Shown piece after piece: positions 56,519-64,000 of a stretch of DNA of 64,000 nt; position 1 is the stretch's first letter; every line of letters begins with the position of its first letter. The stretch is from Ursus arctos (lineage: Eukaryota > Chordata > Mammalia > Carnivora > Ursidae): NCBI RefSeq assembly GCF_023065955.2, contig NW_026622919.1, positions 5,840,501 through 5,904,500 of the forward strand, written 5' to 3'. The position numbers and the translations under genes are program-made. The notes below the pieces were generated by a model. It had not been told where the DNA came from. It saw nothing but the letters and a program-made list of their open reading frames with translations, and searched no databases.

Positions 56519-56716
56519 TTTTTTTTTTTTTAAGATTTTATTTATTTATGTGACAGAGAGACAGCCAGCCAGGAGAGAGGGAACACAGCAGGGGAGTGGG
56601 AGAGGAAGAAGCAGGCTCCCAGCAGAGGAGCCTGATGTGGGACTTGATCCCGGAACGTCGGGATGACGCCCTGAGCCAAAGGCAGATGCTTAACGACTGC
56701 GCTACCCAGGCGCCCC
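56519..56716 (-). repeat. Can-SINE
   Basis: Poly-T, AAGATTTTATTTATTTATGT ... GCGCTACCCAGGCGCCCC. TSD TGAGGGCCTTTT at 56507-56518 and 56722-56733. Confidence 0.93.
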
Positions 56717-57242
56717 GATGTTGAGGGCCTTTTCTTAAGCCCTTTGAGTCACTCCAATGGTCCCAGGGAGAACTGTTATAAATACGGAGAACAAAGCAAT
56801 TCTGACGTTTGCTTGTCCGGCTAAAGGGTGGTCCTGAAATAGAGCACACAACTTTACGACACAGCAGGAGCCTCTGCTGCATTCCCTTCGAAACACACAA
56901 ATCTCTGGATGACAAGGAATGTGCACACAAAGACTTTGTTCACAATAGCCCAAACGGGGAAGTAACCATCAGCAGGAGAATGGGTGGACAAATGGTGGTA
57001 TATCCATACAAGGGAACACCACACGACAACAACCACAAATAAATGAACCACTGAATACCCATCACAATATGAATGAATTCCAGAGATGGGGTGTTGAAGG
57101 GAGGAAGCCAGACATAAGAGATCACACACAGTGTGACCCCATTTACATGAACTTCTAGGACAGAGATGGGAGGGTGGGTGAGAACTGACTTCAAAGGGGC
57201 GTGAAGGATACTTGTAGGGATGAAGGAAATGTTCTATATCTT

Positions 57243-57406
57243 TTTTTTTTAAGATTTTATTTATTTATTTGACAGAGCACACAAGCAGGGGGAGCCGCAG
57301 GCAGAGGGAGAAGCAGGCTCCCCACAGAATAGGGATCCTGATGCAGGGCTCCATCCTAGGACCCTGAGATCATGACCTGGGCTGAAGGCAGTCACCCAGG
57401 CGCCCC
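57243..57406 (-). repeat. Can-SINE inside an L1
   Basis: Poly-T, AAGATTTTATTTATTTATTT ... GTCACCCAGGCGCCCC. 18-bp TSD GGAAATGTTCTATATCTT at 57225-57242 and 57407-57424. Confidence 0.95.
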
Positions 57407-57480
57407 GGAAATGTTCTATATCTTGATCAGAGTAAGTGTTACATAGGTTTATATATTTATCAAAACTCATCAAACTATAG

Positions 57481-57592
57481 GGTGCCTGGCTGGCTCAGTC
57501 AGTAGAGCATGCAACTCTTGATCTCGGGGTTATGAGTTCAAGCCCCATGTTGGGTGTGAGGTTACTAAATAAATAAATAAGTAAACTTTATA
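57481..57592 (+). repeat. Short Can-SINE inside an L1
   Basis: GGTGCCTGGCTGGCTCAGTC head, GGTTATGAGTTCAAGCCCCA, AAATAAATAAATAAGTAAAC tail. CTCATCAAACTA flanks both sides. Confidence 0.88.
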
Positions 57593-57655
57593 AAAACCTC
57601 ATCAAACTACACACTTAAAATCTGTATGGTTTTATGGTGACTTTAAAGGTAATAC

Positions 57656-60217
57656 AATGGCACTAAATTCATGTCTTTCATTAGTTACTCTAAGTGTAAA
57701 TGGACTAAATGCCCCAATCAAAAGACACAGGGTATCATTTGAATAAAAAAAAAAAACAAGACCCAGGGGCTCCTGGGTGACTCAGATAGTTAAGCATCTG
57801 CCTTCAGCTCAGGTCATGATCTCTGGGTTTGGGATCGAGCCTCACGTCAGGCTCCTGGCTTAGTGGGGAGTCTGCTTCTCCCTCTCCCCCTCTGCCTGCT
57901 GCTCCCCCTGCTCATTCTCTCTCTCTCAAATGAATAAATAAAATCTTTTAAAAAAAAAGGAAGACCTATTGATGTACTGTGTCCAAAAGACTCATTTTAG
58001 ACCCAAAGACACCTCCAGATTGAAAGTGAGGGGGTCGAAAATCATTTATCATGCTAATGGACATCAAAAGAAAGTTGGGGTAGCAATCCTTATATCAGAC
58101 TTACTAGATTTTAAACCAAAGACTGTAATAAGAGATGAGGAAGGACACTATATCATAATTAAAGGGTCTATCAAACAAGAAGATCTAACAATTGTAAATA
58201 TTTATGCCCCTAACACGGGAGCAGCCAATTATACAAACCAATCAATAACACGATTAAAGAAACACACTGATAATAATACAATAATAGTAGGGGACTTTAA
58301 CACCCTACTCACTGCAATGGACAGATCATCTAGGCAGAAGATCAACAAGGAAACAAGGGCTTTGGATGACACACTGAACCAGATGGACTTCACAGATATA
58401 TTCAGAGCATTCCATCCTAAAGCAACAGAATACACATTCTTCTCGAGTGCACGTGGAACATTCTCCAGAATAAATCACAAACTGGGTCACGACCCATACC
58501 AAAAGATTGGGATCATTCCCTGCATATTTTCAGACCACAATGCTTTGAAATTTGAACTCAATCACAAGAGGAAATTTGGAAAGAACTCAAATAAATGGAG
58601 GTTAAAGAACATCCTACTAAAGAATGAATGGGTCAACCAGGAAATTAAAGAAGAATTTTAAAAATTCATGGAAACGAATGAAAATGAAAACACAACTGTT
58701 CAAAACCTTTGGGATGCAGCAAAGGCAGTCCTAAGAGGGAAGTATATAGCAATACAAGCATTTCTCAAGAACAGACAAAAAAAGAAATAAAACATATTGA
58801 ATCAGCAGAGAAGAAGTCAAACTCTCACTCTTCACAGATGACATGATACTCTATGTGGAAAACCCAAAAGACTCCACCTCGAAATTGCTAGAACTCATAC
58901 AGGAATTCAGCGCAGAGGCAGGAGGTAAAATCAATGCACGGAAATCAGTTGCATTTCTATACACTAATAATGAGACAGAAGAAAGAGAAATTAAGGAGTC
59001 GATCCCATTTACAATTGCACCAAAAACCATAAGATACCTAGGAATAAACCTAACCAAAGAGGTAAAGGATCTGAAAACTATAGAACACTCATGAAAGATA
59101 TTGAAGAAGACACAAGGAAATGTAAAACGTTCCATGCTCATGGAGTGGAAGAACAAATACTGTTAAAACGTCTATGCTACCTAGAGCAATCAATACATTC
59201 AATGCAATCCCTATCAAAATACCATCAACTTTTTTCACGGAGCTGGAACAAATAATCCTAAAATTTGTATGGGACCAGAAAAGACCCTAAATAGCCACAG
59301 GAATGTTGAAAAAGAAAACCAAATCTGGTGGCCTCACAATTCTGAACTTCAAGCTCTATTACATAGCTGTAATCATCAAGACAGCCTGGTATTGGCACAG
59401 AAACAGACACATAGATCAGTGGAACAGAATAGAGAACCCAGAAATGGACCCTCAGGTCTATGGTCAACTAATCTTCGACAAAGCAAGAAAGAATACCCAG
59501 TGGAAAAAAGACAGTCTCTTCAACAAATGGTGTTGGGAAAATTGGACAGCCACATGCAGAAGAATGAAACTGGACCATTTTCTTACACCAAACACAAAAA
59601 TAGACTCAAAATGGATGAAAGACCTAAATGTGAGACAGGAATCCACCCTAGAGGAGAACACAGGCAGGAACCTCTCTGACCTCAGCCACAGCAACTTCTG
59701 GCTAGACACATCTCCAAAGGCAAGGGAAACGAAAGCAAAAATGAACTAATGGGACTTCATCAAGATAAAAAGCTTTTGCACAGCAAAGGAAACAGTCAAC
59801 AAAATCAAAAGACAACCGACAGAACGGGAGAAGGTCTTTGCAAATGTCTTATCAGATAAAGGGCTAGTATCCAAAATCTCTTAAGAACGTATCAAACTCA
59901 ACACCCAAAGAACAAATAATCCAGTCAAGAAATGGGCAGAAGACATGAACAGACCTTTCTCCAAGGAAGACTTCCAAATGGCCACAGACACATGAGAAAA
60001 TGTTCCATATCTCTCGGCATCAGGGAAATACAGATCCAAACCACACTGAGATACCGCCTCACACCAATTAGAATGGCTAAAATTAACAAGTTAGGAAACG
60101 ACGGATGTTGGTGAGGATGAGGAGAAAGGAGAACCCTCGTACACTGTTGTGGGAATGCGAGCTGGTACAGCCACTCTGGAAAACAGTATGGAGGTTCCTC
60201 AAAAAGTTGAGAATAGG
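57656..60217 (+). mobile_element. Internally deleted L1 ORF2 (carnivore L1), nonfunctional
   Basis: Translated pieces follow L1 ORF2 in order. First the endonuclease (IYAPNTGA, VGDFNTLL, SDHNALKFEL; open 57969-58661). Then a jump of roughly a kilobase at about 58790 to the reverse-transcriptase core ([15 protein letters not shown], where L1 normally has FADD), the thumb (SAFLYTNN-like, [13 protein letters not shown]) and the C-terminal region ([32 protein letters not shown]). Stops and frameshifts break it, for example after 58661, 59094 and 59749. The 3' UTR is missing: the copy stops where a SINE begins. It is split by a SINE at 57771-57958. Confidence 0.9.
57771..57958 (+). repeat. Can-SINE inside the L1 ORF2
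   Basis: GGGCTCCTGGGTGACTCAGA head, AATGAATAAATAAAATCTTT tail. ACAAGACC / GGAAGACC flanks suggest a poor TSD. Confidence 0.93.
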
Positions 60218-60412
60218 AGCGCCTGGGTGGCTCAGTCAGTGAAGTGTCTGCCTTTGGCTCATGTCATGATCCCAGGGTCCCTGATCATGACCTACGTCAG
60301 GCTCACTGCTCAGTGGAGACTCTCCCTCTCCCTCTGCTGCTCCCCCTGTTTGTGCTGCTATCTCTCTGTCAAATAAATAAAATAAAATAAAATAAAATAA
60401 AAATTGAAAAAA
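60218..60412 (+). repeat. Can-SINE at the 3' break of the L1
   Basis: GCGCCTGGGTGGCTCAGTCA head, (AAAAT)n tail 60366-60402. Confidence 0.93.
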
Positions 60413-60625
60413 AGAAAGCTATATTAATGGAAAATGAACTAGAAAGAGGAGCCCATGGAGATAGAAAGCCAGCGGCGAGGGTCCAGGTGCCAGCTGGTGA
60501 GGCAGCCAGCCATTCTCACCTCCCACTCCAACCCCAGGAACCTTCTCTAGCACTTCATTCCCCAAACACTAACTCCAGACTTCTCTGTCTGGCATTCTGG
60601 ACTCATTTTTTTTTAAGTATTTTTT

Positions 60626-60806
60626 AAAAGATTTTATTTATTTATGTGACAGAGAGCGAGAGCACAAGCAGGGGGAGCAGCAGGCAGAGGGAAAAGCAGA
60701 CTCCCCACTGAGCAGGGAGCCTGATGTGGGACTCGATCCCAGGACCCTGGCATCATGACCTGAGCCAAAGGCAGGTGCTTCACCTAGGGAGCCACCCAGG
60801 CACTCC
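60626..60806 (-). repeat. Can-SINE
   Basis: AAAAGATTTTATTTATTTAT ... GAGCCACCCAGGCACTCC. Confidence 0.93.
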
Positions 60807-61038
60807 ATTCCAGATTCGTTTTTGCCCTGCTTCTTAGCACTTTGGGTGTAAATACCATTTCACTAACTACATTTACGCTTTCTGGGAGCACAGACAATGC
60901 CCTCCTGCTTTTGAGTTCCTCTGAGATGATCAGACTGGTTGTTTATGCATTTGTGTCCTAACAGTGGCATAAAAAATGATAGGGAGGACACTGTCTTTGT
61001 TTAGGAAAAGACTTGATAAGTGTTTTAGAGAAAGACAA

Positions 61039-61235
61039 GGGGCGCCTGGGTGGGTCCATAGGGGAAGCGTCTGCCTTCGCTCAGGTCATGATCCCAGGGT
61101 CCTGGGATCAAGTCCCACATGAGGCTCCCTGCTCAGTGGGGAGCCTGCTTCTCCCTCTGCCTGGCACTTCCCCTGTTTGTGCTCTATTTCTCTCTCTCTC
61201 TCTCTCTGACAAATAAAAAAAATTAAACAAAGACG
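61039..61235 (+). repeat. Can-SINE
   Basis: GGGCGCCTGGGTGGGTCCAT head, TCTGACAAATAAAAAAAATT tail. AAAGACAAG / AAAGACGAG flanks are a near-TSD. Confidence 0.93.
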
Positions 61236-61331
61236 AGACCCCCAAATGCCTAGGTCTGCGAGTGCCAAAGTGGTGAGAGAACGCACTCGAAAGCTCTACA
61301 CTGAAAATTGAACCAAAAATTTGGAGCTGGG

Positions 61332-61560
61332 GGGGCGCCTGGGTGGCTCAGTCGGCTAAGTGTCTGACTCTTGGTTTTGGCTTAGGTCATGGTCTCTGGG
61401 TCCTGGGATTGAGGCCCGTGTCAGCCTCCACGCTTGGTGTGTGGGGTGGTGTCTGCTTGAGGATTCTCTCCCTCTCCCACTCCCCCTGCTTGTGCTCCCT
61501 CGCTCGCTGTCTCTCTCTCTGTCAAATAAATAAATAAAATCTTAAAAAAAAATAAAAATG
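61332..61560 (+). repeat. Can-SINE
   Basis: GGGGCGCCTGGGTGGCTCAG head, AAATAAATAAATAAAATCTT tail. Imperfect TSD (AAAAATTTGGAGCT / AAAAATTTTGGAGCT). Confidence 0.93.
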
Positions 61561-61579
61561 AAAATGAAAAATTTTGGAG

Positions 61580-63000
61580 CTTGATAAGAAAGAGCAGAAA
61601 GGAAGGCTGAGCAACGTGAGGGGCCTCAGAGCATCTGGAAACAGCAGGGGACCTTCAGGAAAAAAATGTCCCTGATAGGACTTAAAGTTGTTCTGTTCTA
61701 CAGTGTAAATCCCTGCCCCTCCCCAACCCTTCAGGCACAACTACACACATAGATTCCTGCAGGAGTGGTTGGTTTAGTGAGAATTCAGGGGCGAGGGATG
61801 GTTCACATCTCTGTCAGTGCTGTCGGAAGAGGCCCTACTTCAGTGGGGCTGTGGGAGAATCCCCGACTCAAACCAGTCCAGCCGGGGACCAGAAGCGACC
61901 ATGCGGGGGCTACATCGGGTGGACAGGACGGGGAGCATTAAAGAAATAGTCAAACCTCCTGCAGAGGCGTGCTCTTTTCAGTGAGCAGTCAGGGCCCAGC
62001 GTGCGGGGTGACAGACACGCTTCCTGAAACATAAACAAGGCCCACTCCTCACCGTCTTAGAAAGACTTTCCTTCTGTGGGCTTCTGGGTCACCACTCTGT
62101 TCTGGTTCCTCTCCCACTCACTGCTTACCCCTTCCCAGTCACCCCCTCCCCCCATACTGGCTCCTCTCCTGATCAGCCCCTGGATATTGGAGGAGGGAGC
62201 GCCTCCTCTCTTCTCTGCTACAGACTTTCTCTAGGCCCCTGGTCCTAAATACCAGATACATTCTGACGACTCCCACCTTCGTATCCGTCTAAGTCTCTCC
62301 CCTGACCTCCAGATGCACTTAGCCAATTGCTTTCTCGACACCTCCCCTTGGATGTCTGCTAAGCATCCTGAACTTAAAACACCCAAAACGGGCTCACGGC
62401 CTCTCCCCTGCAACGACTTCCTTCTCTTCGTCCTCCCCTTTGCGGTAAAGGTCGCAAGCACTCAGCCGCTCCAGCCACAGCTTGTCAGGTGTAATTCCTT
62501 CCTGTTCCTCACTTTCCAAATTCAACTCTCAGCAAGTCCCGTGGGCTCTAACTCCAGATCGCAGCCCTGATCTGTCCCCTTCTCTCACTTCCAGCTCTAC
62601 CACCCCAGTGCAGGCCTCTACCGAACACCTGCTGTCCCCCCCGCCATGACTTAGCGCCAAACTAGGCCCCTGCTTCTTCTCCAGCTCCCAGTCTCTGCCC
62701 AGCAGCCACTGGGACCTTCTCACGACCTAAGTGAGATCGAGTCACTCCCCTGCTGGAACTCCTTGAAACGGCCTTGTAAACCGGAAATCGTATCTATTTT
62801 GATCATTGCTCTCTTCTCAGCACTTAACACAGCACCTGGCCCACATTCATAGGACGTTGACAAAGGAGTGCATGAGGGCTTTCCAAAGTCTGGTGAAGTA
62901 CCCCACAAGAATAGCCACCTGCTTCTGACTTCATGCTTTCCAAGCATCCTTCTGATTCGGCCTCCTGAGTACCTCACAACCAGCTAGGGGACGTCCTGGG
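61580..63000. other. Intergenic sequence; diverged repeat traces only
   Basis: No gene is supported. 62760-62870 has an L2/MIR-like segment (CTCAGCACTTAACACAGCAC then CTGGCCCACATTCATAGGAC). Confidence 0.45.
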
Positions 63001-63004
63001 AGAC

Positions 63005-63240
63005 ACCTGTGACTGATAATAATGCCAGTCAACGTTAACCTCTATGCGGGGTTTCCTGCGTACTCTGCACTGTTCTAAATGCATAACTCATAATAACCCT
63101 CTGAGGAGAGAAATACTATCACTCCCACTTCAGAGGCGAGAAAAACAAGGCCCAGAGGGTCCGACTAACTTGCCACAAGGCACATGGCTAATAATGGGTA
63201 AAGCAGGATTCAAGTCAGGCAGTCTGGCTCCAGAGGCTAG
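63005..63240 (+). repeat. MIR, nearly full length
   Basis: GCATAACTCATAATAACCCT, CACTTCAGAGGCGAGAAAAA, ACTTGCCACAAGGCACATGG and GGCAGTCTGGCTCCAGAGGC in MIR order. Confidence 0.85.
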
Positions 63241-63289
63241 GTTCATTCGTTTTCTTTCTTTCGTGCTTTCTTTTTTTTTTTTTTTTTAA

Positions 63290-63515
63290 GGTCTTTCCTT
63301 TTTTTTTTTTTTTTTTAAGATTTATTTATTTATTTATTTGACAGAGAGAGAGAGAGAGACAGCGAGAGAGGGAACACAAGCGGGGGGGGGGGGGGTGGGA
63401 GAGGAAGAAGCAGGCTCCCAGCGTAGAAGCCCAACGTGGGGCTCGATCCCAGAAAGCGGGGATCACACCCTGAGCCGAAGGCAGACGCTTAACGACTGAG
63501 CCACCCAGGCACCCC
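63290..63515 (-). repeat. Can-SINE next to a (CTTT)n microsatellite
   Basis: Poly-T, ATTTATTTATTTATTTGACA ... TGAGCCACCCAGGCACCCC, with an internal G homopolymer (about 63383-63395). Confidence 0.93.
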
Positions 63516-63522
63516 ACGTTCG

Positions 63523-63546
63523 TCCGTTTTCTTTCTTTCTTTCTTC

Positions 63547-63593
<47 letters not shown>

Positions 63594-63600
63594 TTTCTTT
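63523..63600. repeat. (CTTT)n microsatellite
   Basis: About 18 CTTT units with one CTTC interruption. Confidence 0.97.
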
Positions 63601-63980
63601 CACAGCTTTATTGAGATACAATTCACATGCCAAACATTCACCCATTTAAAGTATATCTCAATGGCTTTTAGTATATTCACAGAGTTTTGCAACCCTCATA
63701 ACAACCAATTATAGAATATTTCTGGGACCTGAAAAAGATACCTTATCCTCCCTAACAGTCATGTGCATTTTTCCCCCATCTCCACCCCTGGCCTCAGGCA
63801 ACCACTAAACTACTTTCTTTCTTTATCGACTATCTATTCTGGACATTTCATATAAGTGGAATCGTACAATATGGGATCTTTTGTGACTGGCTTAGTTCAC
63901 TTAGGAGAATATTTTCAAGATCTTCCACGTCGTAACATGTATCAGTACGTCATTCCTTTTATTTTTATTTTATTTTATTT
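63601..63980 (-). repeat. Old L1-type fragment, reverse orientation
   Basis: GCTTTATTGAGATACAATTC, CATTTAAAGTATATCTCAAT and GTTTTGCAACCCTCATAACA are landmarks of a widespread ancient LINE segment. Subfamily uncertain. The last 15 bases (AAGTAAGCTCCACAC) look like the start of another SINE cut by the window edge. Confidence 0.6.
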
Positions 63981-64000
63981 TATTTAAGTAAGCTCCACAC

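Larger units (their letters stand above)
56920..57655 (+). repeat. L1 3' fragment carrying two SINE insertions
   Basis: TCACAATAGCCCAAACGGGG, GTGGTATATCCATACAAGGG and CATTTACATGAACTTCTAGG are L1 3'-end landmarks. It is interrupted at 57243-57406 and 57481-57592. Confidence 0.8.

Noticed and set aside
57969..58661. A live 230-residue endonuclease gene
   Set aside because: It is the isolated endonuclease part of a broken L1 ORF2. It lacks the start and the rest of the protein and sits in an inactive fragment.

Overview
This is a stretch of mammalian nuclear DNA: split genes with GT-AG introns, CpG islands and dense retroposons. The host is almost certainly a carnivoran, because about two dozen tRNA-derived Can-SINEs (SINEC; the 'cgcctgggtggctcagtcggttaagcgtctgcc'-type head in both orientations) are scattered through it, several with intact target-site duplications (TSDs). 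Their subfamily character looks like an arctoid (bear, seal or mustelid group) rather than dog or cat, but I cannot fix the species.

Three protein genes are recognisable, in the order seen at human 17q25. (1) TSEN54, minus strand, first five coding exons only (1361 down to 252); the rest lies beyond the left edge. (2) CASKIN2, plus strand, complete: a non-coding first exon ending at 2606 and 19 coding exons from 4191 to 15756, adding up to 1202 codons. (3) TMEM94 (KIAA0195), minus strand, complete: 31 coding exons from 40195 down to the stop at 17504, adding up to 1358 codons, with a CpG-island promoter near 50.4 kb and a second, in-frame alternative first exon near 36.29 kb. TSEN54 and CASKIN2 are head to head across a GC-rich kilobase. 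CASKIN2 and TMEM94 are tail to tail, with 3' ends that may overlap.

Layout: 0-1.4 kb TSEN54 5' part; 1.4-2.9 kb divergent promoter and CpG island; 2.6-16.4 kb CASKIN2; 16.4-50.4 kb TMEM94, of which 30.5-50.4 kb is 5' introns rich in SINEs, L1 and L2; 50.5-64 kb intergenic, with no supported gene and full of nested SINEs and L1/L2/MIR fragments (the neighbour expected beyond the right edge from human synteny is GRB2).

The genes are neighbours rather than a pathway: a tRNA-splicing endonuclease structural subunit, an ankyrin/SH3/SAM scaffold, and a P-type-ATPase-like multipass ER membrane protein with eroded catalytic motifs. The most interesting observations are the TMEM94 alternative N-termini, its degenerate ATPase motifs, a CA/CG/CA tract beside a weak TMEM94 acceptor, a NAGNAG acceptor in CASKIN2, and the overlapping convergent 3' ends. 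I found no new gene system. Exon boundaries were assigned by hand from splice sites, reading-frame closure and remembered family sequences, without alignment software.
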